Shown: piece after piece, positions 26,171-35,394 of the stretch | How the letters are laid out: each line of letters begins with the position of its first letter | Position numbering within the stretch: the first letter of the stretch is position 1 | NCBI RefSeq assembly: GCF_032917945.1 | Contig: NZ_CP136624.1 | Location: 62,001-126,000 of the forward strand | Direction of reading: 5' to 3' | Source: Bradyrhizobium sp. sBnM-33 | GTDB taxonomy: Bacteria; Pseudomonadota; Alphaproteobacteria; Rhizobiales; Xanthobacteraceae | Length of the DNA stretch: 64,000 nucleotides | Notes under the pieces: generated by a model | The model's database searches: none | What the model was told of the DNA's origin: nothing | The model's input: the letters and a program-made list of their open reading frames with translations, nothing else | Translations under genes and position numbers: made by a program

Positions 26171-29100
26171 ATGCGCGTTTTCAGCGTTCCCGTCTCCGCA
26201 CCGTTCCTGCGCACCGTCATCGCGGCGCTGGTCGACGGCCGGCTGGTCGAGGGATTCGACGCGCGCAAGGATCCGCTGAATCTCGCAACGGCAACGCTCT
26301 ACCTGCCGACCCGGCGCGCCGGGCGGCTGGCGCGGGAAATCTTTCTCGATGAGCTGAAGACCGATGCCGCGATCTTGCCGCGCATCGTGGCGCTCGGCGA
26401 CATTGACGAAGACGAGCTGGCGTTTGCGGAAGGCTCCGAACAATTCAGCGCCGGCGCGCCGCTCGACATTCCACCAAAACTTGGCGAACTGGAGCGCCGC
26501 CTGACACTGGCGCATCTGGTGGCGGCATGGGCAAAAAGCCCGGTGTCGGCGCCGCTCGTGGTCGGCGGCCCGGCCTCGACGCTGGCGCTGGCCGGCGATC
26601 TGGCGCGCCTGATGGACGACATGGTGACGCGCGGCGTCGCCTGGGAAGCGCTCGACAGGCTGGTGCCCGACCAGTTCGACAAATACTGGCAGCACTCGCT
26701 GGAATTCCTGCGCATCGCGCGCAAGGCGTGGCCGGAGCACTTAAAGGAAATCGGAAGGATCGAGCCCGCCGAACGGCGCGATCGCCTGATCGAGGCGGAA
26801 GCCGCGCGGCTCACCGCACATCATGAGGGGCCGGTGGTCGCGGCAGGTTCGACCGGCTCGATGCCGGCGACCGCGAAATTCCTCAATGCCGTCGCCCACC
26901 TGAAGCAGGGCGCGGTGGTGCTGCCGGGGCTCGACACCGATCTCGACGAGGAAGCCTGGCAGACGATTGGCGGCGTCAGGGACGCGCAGGGCAAATTCAC
27001 TACGCAGCCCTCCTCCAACCACCCGCAATTTGCGATGCAGGGATTGCTGGATCGCTTTGGCATCAAGCGAAGCGACGTCGAAATTCTCGGCACGTCGGCG
27101 CCGCTGGGCCGAGAAGTGCTGGTATCGGAGACGATGCGGCCGTCGACGGCGACCGAGCAATGGCACGACCGGCTGGCGCAGCCGGAAGTATCTGCAGGGA
27201 TTGCTGCCGGCATGACGAAGCTTGCCGTCGTCGAAGCACCCAACTCAGAGATGGAGGCGCTCGCGATCGCGGTGGCGATGCGCGAGGCGCGGCACCTCGG
27301 TAAGTCAGCCGCGCTGGTAACGCCGGATCCTGCGCTGGCGCGGCGGGTGATGGCGGCGCTGAGGCGCTGGAATCTCGAATTCGACGATTCCGGCGGCGAC
27401 GCGCTGATGGACACGCCAAGCGGCATTTTTGCCCGTCTCGCTGCGGAAGCCGCCGCGAAGGGGCTGGAGCCCCCGACGCTGCTGGCGCTACTGAAGCATT
27501 CGCTGTTTCGGCTCGGCGGCGCATCCGGCGCGTTCAAGCATGCCATCGAGACTCTCGAACTGGCGTTGCTGCGTGGCACCCGGCCGCAGGCGGGAACGGC
27601 CGGTTTGGCGCGCGATTTCGATCGCTTCCGCGTCGAACTCGGAAAGCTCCGGCGCAAGGAATCCTCCTCGCTTCACGCCTCGGAGCCCCGCGCGAAATTG
27701 CGGGATCACGAGCTCGACGAGGCCCAGGCGCTGATCGCAGCGTTGCAGAAGGCGCTGTCGCCGCTGGAAATCATCGGCTCATCAAAGCCGTACGATTTCG
27801 CCGAACTGGCGCTGCGCCATCGCGAAATGCTGATCGCGCTGTCCTCGAATCAAGACGGCGTTGCGGTTGTCTTCGAGGAGGCGCAAGGCGCTGGCCTGTC
27901 AGCGGCGTTCGACGACCTGCTTGCCGAGCAAAAGCCGAGCGGCCTGATGGTCCAGCTCGGCGATTACCCCGATGTGTTCCAGACCGCCTATGCCGATCGC
28001 ATGGTGCGGCGGCCGGAATCCGCCAACGCGCAGCTCCAGATCTACGGCCAGCTCGAAGCGCGGCTGACGGAATCCGACCGTGTCATTCTCGGCGGGCTGG
28101 TCGAAGGCGTGTGGCCGCCGGCGCCGCGCGTGGATCCGTGGCTGAGCCGGCCGATGCGCCATGAGCTCGGCCTCGATCTGCCGGAGCGGCGCATCGGCCT
28201 CTCCGCGCACGACTTCGCGCAATTGCTGGGCACGCCGGATGTGATTCTCACCCATTCGGCAAAAGTCGGCGGCGCGCCGGCGGTCGCCTCGCGCTTCTTG
28301 CACCGCCTGGAGGCGGTGGCCGGCGAAGCGCGCTGGGAGGAAGCCAAACGTGCCGGAGAAAATTACGTCCGCTTCGCCGCCGAACTGGATCAGCCCGACG
28401 AGGTCAAGCCGATCGAGCAGCCCGCGCCGGGGCCGCCCGTCGCGACGCGGCCGCTTAAACTGTCGGTCACCGCGATCGAGGACTGGCTGCGCGATCCCTA
28501 TACGATCTACGCGAAATATATCCTGCGACTCGATCCGCTCGATCCCGTCGACATGCCGCTGTCGGCCGCCGACCGCGGCTCGGCGATCCATGACGCGCTC
28601 GGCGAGTTCACGCAGAAATTCGCCGACGCGCTTCCGCCAGAGCCCGCGCTGGCGCTGCGCGGCATCGGCGAGAAATATTTCGCGCCGCTGATGGAGCGGC
28701 CGGAGGCACGCGCCCTGTGGTGGCCGCGGTTTCAGCGCATCGCCGCCTGGTTTGCGGATTGGGAAAAGGCGCGGCGCGACCACATTGTGAAGATTGCCGC
28801 CGAGATCAGGGGCGAGATCAAGATCCCGCTCGACAATGAGCGCACCTTCACGCTGTCCGCGCGTGCCGACCGGATCGAGCAGCGCCATGACGGCAGTTTT
28901 GCGATCCTCGATTACAAGACCGGACAGCCGCCGACTGGCAAGCAGGTGCGCATGGGCCTGTCGCCGCAATTGACGCTGGAGGCCGCGATCCTGCGCGAGG
29001 GCGGCTTTGAGAATATCCGCGCCGGCTCATCCGTCGGCGAGCTCGTCTATGTCAGGCTCAGCGGCAACAATCCGCCCGGCGAGCAGCGCTCGCTGGAGCT

Positions 29101-29317
29101 GAAGATCAGGAACAACGACACACCGCAGCCGCCGGACGAGGCCGCCGACTACGCCCGCGAACAGCTCGAAGCGCTGATCCGCAAATTCGAGAACGAAGAG
29201 ACCGCGTACACTTCCCTGAACCTTTCCATGTGGTCGAACCGCTACGGCGCCTATGACGATCTCGCCCGCATCAAGGAATGGTCGGCAGCCGGCGGCCTGG
29301 GAATCGAGGAATGGTGA
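26171..29317 (+). CDS. addB: Double-strand break repair protein AddB
   Basis: AddB pairs with AddA in the alphaproteobacterial counterpart of RecBCD, which resects broken DNA ends for RecA. The 1048-residue protein has an inactivated helicase-like N-terminal half (LYLPTRRAGRLAREIF, LPRIVALGDIDED). A C-terminal PD-(D/E)XK nuclease is present: GSAIHDALGEF, then FAILDYKTGQPP with the catalytic Asp and Lys, then Q in LSPQLTLEAAIL. The last seven bases overlap addA. Length and motifs match the alphaproteobacterial AddB type. Confidence 0.94.
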   Translation: MRVFSVPVSAPFLRTVIAALVDGRLVEGFDARKDPLNLATATLYLPTRRAGRLAREIFLDELKTDAAILPRIVALGDIDEDELAFAEGSEQFSAGAPLDIPPKLGELERRLTLAHLVAAWAKSPVSAPLVVGGPASTLALAGDLARLMDDMVTRGVAWEALDRLVPDQFDKYWQHSLEFLRIARKAWPEHLKEIGRIEPAERRDRLIEAEAARLTAHHEGPVVAAGSTGSMPATAKFLNAVAHLKQGAVVLPGLDTDLDEEAWQTIGGVRDAQGKFTTQPSSNHPQFAMQGLLDRFGIKRSDVEILGTSAPLGREVLVSETMRPSTATEQWHDRLAQPEVSAGIAAGMTKLAVVEAPNSEMEALAIAVAMREARHLGKSAALVTPDPALARRVMAALRRWNLEFDDSGGDALMDTPSGIFARLAAEAAAKGLEPPTLLALLKHSLFRLGGASGAFKHAIETLELALLRGTRPQAGTAGLARDFDRFRVELGKLRRKESSSLHASEPRAKLRDHELDEAQALIAALQKALSPLEIIGSSKPYDFAELALRHREMLIALSSNQDGVAVVFEEAQGAGLSAAFDDLLAEQKPSGLMVQLGDYPDVFQTAYADRMVRRPESANAQLQIYGQLEARLTESDRVILGGLVEGVWPPAPRVDPWLSRPMRHELGLDLPERRIGLSAHDFAQLLGTPDVILTHSAKVGGAPAVASRFLHRLEAVAGEARWEEAKRAGENYVRFAAELDQPDEVKPIEQPAPGPPVATRPLKLSVTAIEDWLRDPYTIYAKYILRLDPLDPVDMPLSAADRGSAIHDALGEFTQKFADALPPEPALALRGIGEKYFAPLMERPEARALWWPRFQRIAAWFADWEKARRDHIVKIAAEIRGEIKIPLDNERTFTLSARADRIEQRHDGSFAILDYKTGQPPTGKQVRMGLSPQLTLEAAILREGGFENIRAGSSVGELVYVRLSGNNPPGEQRSLELKIRNNDTPQPPDEAADYAREQLEALIRKFENEETAYTSLNLSMWSNRYGAYDDLARIKEWSAAGGLGIEEW

Positions 29318-32300
29318 AGGCGCGACGCATCATTCCCGACGCCGTCCGCGCAACGCAGGCGCGCGCGTCCGATCCGGCCGCGTCCGCCTTCGTTTCGGCG
29401 AATGCCGGCTCGGGCAAGACGCATGTGCTGGTGCAGCGGGTGATCCGGCTCTTGCTCGACGGCGTGGCGCCGGAAAAGATTCTCTGCATCACCTTCACCA
29501 AAGCCGCCGCCGCCAACATGGCGGAGCGCGTGTTCACCACGCTGGGCCATTGGGTGACGCTCGACGACGACGCTCTGGATGCGGCGATCCGCGAGGCCGG
29601 CATTCCCCATCCCAGCACACGCCTGCGCAAGTCGGCGCGCAAACTGTTCGCCTGCGCGCTGGAGACGCCGGGCGGGCTAAAGGTGCAGACCATCCACGCG
29701 CTGTGCACGCGACTGCTGCAGCAATTCCCGTTCGAAGCCAATGTGCCGGCGCGGTTTGCCGTGCTCGACGAGCGCGACCAGAACGAGATGATGGAGCGAG
29801 CCAATCTCGCCGTTTTCCTCGAGGCGTCGCGCAACCCTGACAGCGCGACCGGGCGCGCGCTGATGACGGCGATGGCCAGCGCCGCCGACGTCACCTTCAA
29901 GGACGTGGTGCGCGAGGCCTGTCTCAGCCGCGATCATTTCATGGCCTGGACGGACGCCGCCGGAAGCGCGCAGGCGGCCGCAGCGCAGATTTCAGCCGCA
30001 CTCGGTGTTGATCCCAATGATCGCATCGAAGATGTCGAGCGTGAGATCATTGAAGGACCCAACCTGCCGCGATCGCAATGGCAGGAAATTGCCAGAGTTC
30101 TCGATACTAGCGGTAAGGCCGACCAGAAACAGGCCGACCGACTTCGAGAGGCGCTGGCATTTACCGGGGCTGCCCAAGTTGACGCGTATCTCGGGTTATT
30201 TCTCACAGATGAACGCACGCCAAGGGCCACGGTCGTCACCAACGGCTTTGTCAAAAAGAATCCTGCGGTTGGTCGATTGTTCGATTCGGAAGTCGGCCGC
30301 GTCCTCCCCCTGATCGAACGCCGGCGCGCGTTGGTGGCGCGCGACCGTACCGAGGCGCTGCTATATATCGCAACCGCTGCGGCGGCGAACTACCGCCGCG
30401 AGAAGCAGGAACGCGGCCTGCTCGACTATGACGACCTGATCGACAAGACGCTGGAAATGCTCGACCGCGTTTCCTCGGGCTGGGTGCATTACAAGCTCGA
30501 CCGCGGCGTCGACCATGTGCTGATCGACGAGGCGCAGGACACCAGCCCCCGCCAATGGGACATCGTCGCACACATCATCTCCGAATTTACTTCGGGTGCC
30601 GGCGCGCGCGACGGCGTGGTGCGAACGGTGTTCGCGGTCGGCGACGAGAAACAGTCGATCTTTTCGTTCCAGGGCGCGGCCCCGCGCGAATTCGACCTGC
30701 GCCGACGCGCATTGCAGCGGAAGTTCGAGGGCGCCGGACTAAAATTCGATCCGGTGTCCTTCACCTATTCGTTCCGCTCGGGGCCGGCGATCCTGCACGC
30801 GGTCGATCAGGTGTTTCGCGAGCAGGATATTTTTCGCAGCATTCATGCGGTCGATATCGGCAACCCGATCCATCACGCGCTGGCCGACGCTGGTCCGAGC
30901 CAGATCGATCTCTGGGAGCTGGCGGAAGCCGACGACCGGCAGGATATCGAGGGCTGGCGCGCGCCATTCGACGGCGTCTCCGCGACCAGCCCTGAAGTGA
31001 AGCTGGCGCGGCGCATCCAGGCCGAGATCAAGGCGCTGGTCGGCAGTGGTGCGATGACCGGCAGCAAGAACGACCGCCGTAGGCTGCGCTATGGCGACAT
31101 GCTGGTCTTGGTGCGGCGGCGCGGCAACGCGTTCGACGCCGTGATCCAGGCGTTGAAGCACGCCGGCATTCCGGTCGCGGGCGCCGATCGCCTCAAGCTG
31201 ACCGAGCACATCGCGATCATCGACCTGATGAACCTCGCCGACGCGCTGCTGCTGCCGCAGGACGATCTGGCACTGGCGGTGGCGCTCAAGAGCCCGCTGT
31301 TCGGGCTCGACGACGACGATCTCTTCAAGATCGCCTGGCAGCGCAAGGGATCGTTACGCGCCGCACTGACCGCGCGTGCCCCAACCGACGGGCGGTTGCG
31401 GGATGCGCTGTGGCGGCTCGAGCAATGTGAGCGCCGCTTTGCCAGCGAAACGCCGTTTTCGTTCTATGCCTGGCTGCTCGGCGGCGACGGCGGCCGCGCG
31501 CGTATCCTGCGGCGGCTTGGGCACGAGGCGAACGATGCGCTGGATGAATTTCTGGAGCTGGCGCTGAGCTACGAACGCAAAGCGCCGGCCTCGCTGCAGG
31601 GCTTTATGGCGTGGCTGCGCACGGCCGATCTCGAAGTGAAGCGCGACATGGAGATCTCGCGGGACGAAGTCCGCGTCATGACGGTGCACGGCGCCAAGGG
31701 CCTGGAGGCTTCCGTCGTGTTCCTGGTGGACACCACGACCTCGCCCTCGGATACGCAGCGGCTGAAGCTCATCAACCTGCCGCTGGGCAATGCAGATCCG
31801 CATGCGCCCGGTGTCGTGGTGTGGGCCGGCCGCAAGGCGGAGGACCCCCCGGCTGTCGCCACCGCCCGCGCCGCGATGATCGACGATACCGAGGATGAAT
31901 ACCGCCGCCTGCTCTATGTTGCGATGACGCGTGCGGCAGACCGCCTGATCGTCGGCGGCTGCTTGCCCGGCAATATGAAGAGCGTCCGGCCGCTGTCCTG
32001 GTACGATCTGATCACCAAGGGGCTCGCCGGCTCCGGATTGCAGCTTCAGGAGATCGAGACCGCCATAGGCCGGGTGAAGCGCTATACGCGGCCTGAAGAA
32101 GCAGCGCCCTCGGCCGCTCCGCCTGCTGCGTCATCCCCGGCAGCGCCGATCGTGCTGCCCACCTGGCTGCTGACGCCAGCACAGCCCGAAATTTCGCCAG
32201 AAGGTCTGTTGCGGCCTTCGGACCCGGCAGACAGCGAGCACCCGGTACGGACGGCCGAATCTCTTGTGCAGCGTGCCCGCGCCCTGCAGCGCGGCACGCT

Positions 32301-32802
32301 GGTACACCGGCTGCTGCAGTCGCTGCCCGACGTCGCCGCCGCGCGCCGCCGCGAGGCCGCGCTGGCCTATCTGGCCCGCAACGCCGATGGCTGGACGGAG
32401 GAAGAACGGCAAATGCTGGCCGAAAGCACGCTCGCCTTGATCGCCGATGCGCGGTTTGCGCACGCTTTCGCCCCCGGCAGCCGCGCCGAAGTCCCGATCG
32501 TCGGACGGCTGGAGCGGCCGGGCGGCCGGCCGGCGCTGGTATCTGGGCAGATCGACCGCCTCGTGGTGACCGAGCGCGAAGTCCTGATCGTCGATTTCAA
32601 GACCAACCACGCCCCGCCGGGCCGGCCCGAGGAGGCGCCGAGAGGCTATGTCCGCCAGCTTGCGCTGTACCGGGCGGTGCTCGGCAAGCTTTATCCCCAG
32701 CTCCCCGTCCGGGCCGCGCTGCTTTGGACCGAATCCGCTGAATTAATGGAGATTTCCGCCCCCGCGCTGGAGGCCGAGCTGGCATCCATCATCTCGGCGT
32801 GA
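29311..32802 (+). CDS. addA: Double-strand break repair helicase-nuclease AddA
   Basis: The 1163-residue UvrD-like helicase-nuclease has Walker A SANAGSGKTHVLVQRVIRLL near the N-terminus and motif Ia ITFTKAAAANMAERV. Motif II is VLIDEAQDTSPRQW and motif III VGDEKQSIFSFQGA. Motifs V/VI are VMTVHGAKGLEAS and LLYVAMTRAADRLI. A C-terminal nuclease has GTLVHRLLQ and LIVDFKTNHAPPG. ATG 29311 lies inside the end of addB with GAGGA right before it, which indicates coupled translation; a start 33 bases upstream lacks a ribosome site. Confidence 0.95.
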   Translation: MVKARRIIPDAVRATQARASDPAASAFVSANAGSGKTHVLVQRVIRLLLDGVAPEKILCITFTKAAAANMAERVFTTLGHWVTLDDDALDAAIREAGIPHPSTRLRKSARKLFACALETPGGLKVQTIHALCTRLLQQFPFEANVPARFAVLDERDQNEMMERANLAVFLEASRNPDSATGRALMTAMASAADVTFKDVVREACLSRDHFMAWTDAAGSAQAAAAQISAALGVDPNDRIEDVEREIIEGPNLPRSQWQEIARVLDTSGKADQKQADRLREALAFTGAAQVDAYLGLFLTDERTPRATVVTNGFVKKNPAVGRLFDSEVGRVLPLIERRRALVARDRTEALLYIATAAAANYRREKQERGLLDYDDLIDKTLEMLDRVSSGWVHYKLDRGVDHVLIDEAQDTSPRQWDIVAHIISEFTSGAGARDGVVRTVFAVGDEKQSIFSFQGAAPREFDLRRRALQRKFEGAGLKFDPVSFTYSFRSGPAILHAVDQVFREQDIFRSIHAVDIGNPIHHALADAGPSQIDLWELAEADDRQDIEGWRAPFDGVSATSPEVKLARRIQAEIKALVGSGAMTGSKNDRRRLRYGDMLVLVRRRGNAFDAVIQALKHAGIPVAGADRLKLTEHIAIIDLMNLADALLLPQDDLALAVALKSPLFGLDDDDLFKIAWQRKGSLRAALTARAPTDGRLRDALWRLEQCERRFASETPFSFYAWLLGGDGGRARILRRLGHEANDALDEFLELALSYERKAPASLQGFMAWLRTADLEVKRDMEISRDEVRVMTVHGAKGLEASVVFLVDTTTSPSDTQRLKLINLPLGNADPHAPGVVVWAGRKAEDPPAVATARAAMIDDTEDEYRRLLYVAMTRAADRLIVGGCLPGNMKSVRPLSWYDLITKGLAGSGLQLQEIETAIGRVKRYTRPEEAAPSAAPPAASSPAAPIVLPTWLLTPAQPEISPEGLLRPSDPADSEHPVRTAESLVQRARALQRGTLVHRLLQSLPDVAAARRREAALAYLARNADGWTEEERQMLAESTLALIADARFAHAFAPGSRAEVPIVGRLERPGGRPALVSGQIDRLVVTEREVLIVDFKTNHAPPGRPEEAPRGYVRQLALYRAVLGKLYPQLPVRAALLWTESAELMEISAPALEAELASIISA

Positions 32803-32906
32803 CCGCGCTTGACCCGGCAGGGTCGCGTTCATAGGTTTGCCACTATCATCCTTGGGCGCGATTCTTGACCGCGCCCCATAATTTCTAACCGAACGAGGTA
32901 ATTCCG

Positions 32907-33227
32907 ATGGCCGTTGGCAAGGTTTCTGACGCCGATTTCGAAGCCGAAGTGCTCAAGGCGACCGGGCCGGTGGTCGTCGATTTCTGGGCCGAATGGTGCG
33001 GGCCCTGCCGCATGATCGCGCCTGCGCTCGACGAGATTTCCGGCGCGATGGGCGACAAGGTCAAGATCGTGAAGCTGAACGTCGACGAGAGCCCGAAGAC
33101 GGCCTCGAAATACGGCGTGATGTCGATCCCGACCCTGATGATTTTCAAGGGCGGCGAGATGGCCTCCCGTCAGGTCGGCGCCGCGCCGAAGGCGAAGCTG
33201 CAGCAGTGGATCACCGCTGCGGTCTGA
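32907..33227 (+). CDS. trxA: Thioredoxin
   Basis: The 106-residue cytoplasmic disulfide reductase has the active site WCGPC (Cys31 and Cys34), the cis-Pro loop SIPTLMIFKGGE and the buried DFWAEW strand. It follows addA after 104 bases, an order kept in many alphaproteobacteria. AACGAGGTAATTCCG supplies a GAGG site before the ATG. A hairpin 30 bases after the stop may end the transcript. Confidence 0.96.
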   Translation: MAVGKVSDADFEAEVLKATGPVVVDFWAEWCGPCRMIAPALDEISGAMGDKVKIVKLNVDESPKTASKYGVMSIPTLMIFKGGEMASRQVGAAPKAKLQQWITAAV

Positions 33228-33255
33228 TCGCCGTCTTGAGACAATAAATTTTTAA

Positions 33256-33282
33256 CAACGGCCGGCGAATAGCTGGCCGTTG
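33256..33282 (+). terminator. Hairpin after trxA
   Basis: CAACGGCCGGC and GCTGGCCGTTG pair with one mismatch around a five-base loop. No T-run follows, so rho-independent termination is only likely, not certain. Confidence 0.5.
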
Positions 33283-33294
33283 CGTTGAGACGGT

Positions 33295-34377
33295 ATGTCT
33301 CGCGTTGAAGAGTTATCGAGCCTGCCATCCGGAAAGGCGCGTCGGCGCCGCGCCCCGCTTGCGGCCATGGAGGCGCGCTCGGTCGATGCCATCCCGCGCG
33401 GTGCGGAATGGCAGTACGAGCCCAAATGGGACGGCTTCCGCTGCCTGCTGTCCCGCCACGGCGAGACCGTCGATCTCCGCTCCAAGTCCGGCGAGGATCT
33501 CGCCCGCTATTTTCCCGAACTGGTCCGCGCCGCGCTGGCATTGAAAGCGAGCGAATTCGTGCTCGACGGCGAAATCGTCGTGCCGCATGGCAAGGCGTTT
33601 TCGTTCGACGATCTGCTGCAGCGGATTCATCCCGCCGCAAGCCGGGTCAAGAAGCTGTCGCAGGAGACGCCGGCGCTGTTTCTCGCGTTCGACCTGCTGA
33701 AGACCGCCGCGGACAAGAAGCTCGCCGCATCGCCCCTGCGCGAGCGCCGCCCCGCGCTTGACGCCTTTGCGAAAGCGCAGTTCAAATCCAATCCGACGTT
33801 TCGCTTGTCTCCGGTCACCACGAACTACACCACCGCCCAGAAATGGCTGAAGCAGGCCGGCGGCGGTTCGGATGGCGTGATCGCCAAGCGCGTCGACCTG
33901 CCCTATCAGGCCGGCAACCGCGACGGCATGCAGAAGATCAAGAAATTCCGCAGCGCCGATTGCGTCGTCGGCGGCTTCCGTTACGCGACGAACAAAATTG
34001 CAAACCGGAAAGTCGTCGGCTCGCTGCTGCTCGGCCTCTATGACGATAAAGGTCTCCTGCATCATGTCGGCTTCACCTCCGCGATCAAGCAGGCGGACAA
34101 GCCGGCGCTGACATATCGGCTCGAACCGCTGATTGCGCCGCCCGGCTTCACCGGCAACGCGCCGGGCGGGCCAAGCCGGTGGTCGACCGAGCGATCCGCA
34201 AAGTGGTGTCCCTTGAAGCCAAAGCTCGTGATCGAGGTTTGCTACGACCATTTCAGCGGCGAGCGCTTCCGCCACGGCACCTCCATCCTGCGCTGGCGAC
34301 CCGACAAGGCGCCGCGGCAGTGCACCTTCGATCAACTCAAGCAGAAGGCTGCCGATCCGATGAAGCTGCTGAAGTAG
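33295..34377 (+). CDS. ATP-dependent DNA ligase, LigC type
   Basis: The 360-residue nucleotidyltransferase has ligase motif I YEPKWDGFR (catalytic Lys44), motif III FVLDGEIVVPHG, motif IIIa ALFLAFDLL, motif IV SDGVIAKRVDLPY and motif V MQKIKKFRSADCVVGG. An OB-fold with WCPLKPKLVIEV follows. There is no nuclease or polymerase domain, so it is the small LigC type linked to non-homologous end joining or excision repair, not LigD. No Ku gene is in the window. It lies 68 bases after trxA and may be its own unit. Confidence 0.9.
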   Translation: MSRVEELSSLPSGKARRRRAPLAAMEARSVDAIPRGAEWQYEPKWDGFRCLLSRHGETVDLRSKSGEDLARYFPELVRAALALKASEFVLDGEIVVPHGKAFSFDDLLQRIHPAASRVKKLSQETPALFLAFDLLKTAADKKLAASPLRERRPALDAFAKAQFKSNPTFRLSPVTTNYTTAQKWLKQAGGGSDGVIAKRVDLPYQAGNRDGMQKIKKFRSADCVVGGFRYATNKIANRKVVGSLLLGLYDDKGLLHHVGFTSAIKQADKPALTYRLEPLIAPPGFTGNAPGGPSRWSTERSAKWCPLKPKLVIEVCYDHFSGERFRHGTSILRWRPDKAPRQCTFDQLKQKAADPMKLLK

Positions 34378-34384
34378 GGGTGGC

Positions 34385-34476
34385 CGTAGCCCGGGTGAAG
34401 CGAAAGCGTAACCCGGGAGCGCTCGTACAATTATTCAAACTTATCCCGGATTGCGGTGCGCTCCATCCGGGCTACA
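34385..34476. repeat. REP-type palindrome, GTAGCCCGGGTGAAGCG variant
   Basis: CGTAGCCCGGGTGAAGCGAAAGCG faces ATTGCGGTGCGCTCCATCCGGGCTACAG. It shares its right arm with the 2537 copy; its left arm is the GGGTGAAGCGAAAGCGTAACCCGGG variant, also seen at 35061. It follows the ligase stop by 8 bases. Confidence 0.88.
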
Positions 34477-34587
34477 GCTAAATTACCGAAATTATTGCGG
34501 CGCAAACGAGCACCTAATCCGCAAATTGCCAGGAACTGGCCCGGCAACAGGCAGTTGACCGCGAAACTGCCACTTGAGGAGGGACGC

Positions 34588-35049
34588 ATGACAAACCCCA
34601 GATCGACCGCGCAAATTGCCGGACACCCGATCCATCCCATGCTCATTCCATTTCCGGTCGCCTGCTTCGTCCTCGCATTCGTCTCAGACGTGGCGTTCTG
34701 GCGAACCTCGAACGAATTCTGGGCCAGCGCGTCGCTCTGGCTGCTGGGAATAGGCCTGATCATGGCTGCGCTCGCGGCGATCGTGGGCGTGATCGACCTG
34801 ATGGGAGACGATCGCATCCGCAATCTCAATGACGCTTGGCTGCATGCCGGCGGCAATGTCGTTGCGGTCTTGATCGAGCTCTACAACTGGTACTCGCGCT
34901 ACGCTGAGGGAACCTCGGCCATCGTCCCCACGGGACTGATCCTATCGCTCATCGTGGTACTCATCCTGCTCTTCACCGGCTGGAAAGGCTGGGAGATGGT
35001 TTATCGCGACCACGTCGGCGTCTCCGACGTCGCCGATCAGGCGCGCTGA
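34588..35049 (+). CDS. DUF2231 membrane protein
   Basis: The 153-residue protein has four predicted membrane helices: HPMLIPFPVACFVLAFVSDV, ASLWLLGIGLIMAALAAIVGV, AGGNVVAVLIELYNW and GLILSLIVVLILLFTGW. It begins with the DUF2231 signature AGHPIHPML. Family function is unknown; some members are proposed to be redox-related. ATG 34588 has GAGGAGGG 5 bases ahead and excludes a hydrophilic upstream extension. Confidence 0.88.
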   Translation: MTNPRSTAQIAGHPIHPMLIPFPVACFVLAFVSDVAFWRTSNEFWASASLWLLGIGLIMAALAAIVGVIDLMGDDRIRNLNDAWLHAGGNVVAVLIELYNWYSRYAEGTSAIVPTGLILSLIVVLILLFTGWKGWEMVYRDHVGVSDVADQAR

Positions 35050-35060
35050 TTAAGGCGGGC

Positions 35061-35142
35061 TGTAGCCCGGGTGAAGCGAAAGCGTAACCCGGGGTCCTTG
35101 TTTGCGGCGCGAACCCGGATTTCGCTTCGCTCCATCCGGGCT
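35061..35142. repeat. REP palindrome cut by the insertion sequence (left part)
   Basis: TGTAGCCCGGGTGAAGCGAAAGCG...TTTCGCTTCGCTCCATCCGGGCT is a REP whose last bases (AC, as in GGGCTAC elsewhere) are missing here. They reappear at 36591 (ACAGG) after the insertion sequence, as in the intact copy at 34385-34476. Confidence 0.85.
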
Positions 35143-35155
35143 TCTGTAACGGGCC

Positions 35156-35394
35156 TTGGTTTGTCAATCCCTCTTGCTTGGTCCACTTGCCGGGCACTTG
35201 CTTCTGTACGGGATCGGCGCTGAGGCCGTCACCTTCTGGGGTGCATGAGGAATCGGCCGGCCAATCTACGGGGTGCGTGGTTGTGAGCCGACTTCCCGGA
35301 TGGCGGCCTGACCGGATCCATCGTCCCGGCGAGGGACTTCGCTCGGGGAGAGCCTGGTGTCTTGGCCCGCCCGGAATCGATCGATACTCCTTGC
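35156..35394 (-). ncRNA. Candidate bridge-RNA region of the IS110/IS1111 element
   Basis: These 239 non-coding bases lie downstream of the transposase on its strand, where IS1111-type elements are reported to encode their target- and donor-pairing RNA. Short hairpins are seen (for example GTCCC-GGCGA-GGGAC at about 35326-35340). I cannot identify the guide loops by eye. The other flank (36430-36573) is also highly structured, so which side codes the RNA is uncertain. Confidence 0.35.

Noticed and set aside
33228..33294. Riboswitch between trxA and the ligase gene
   Set aside because: Only one short hairpin is present in 67 bases, better read as a transcript end.
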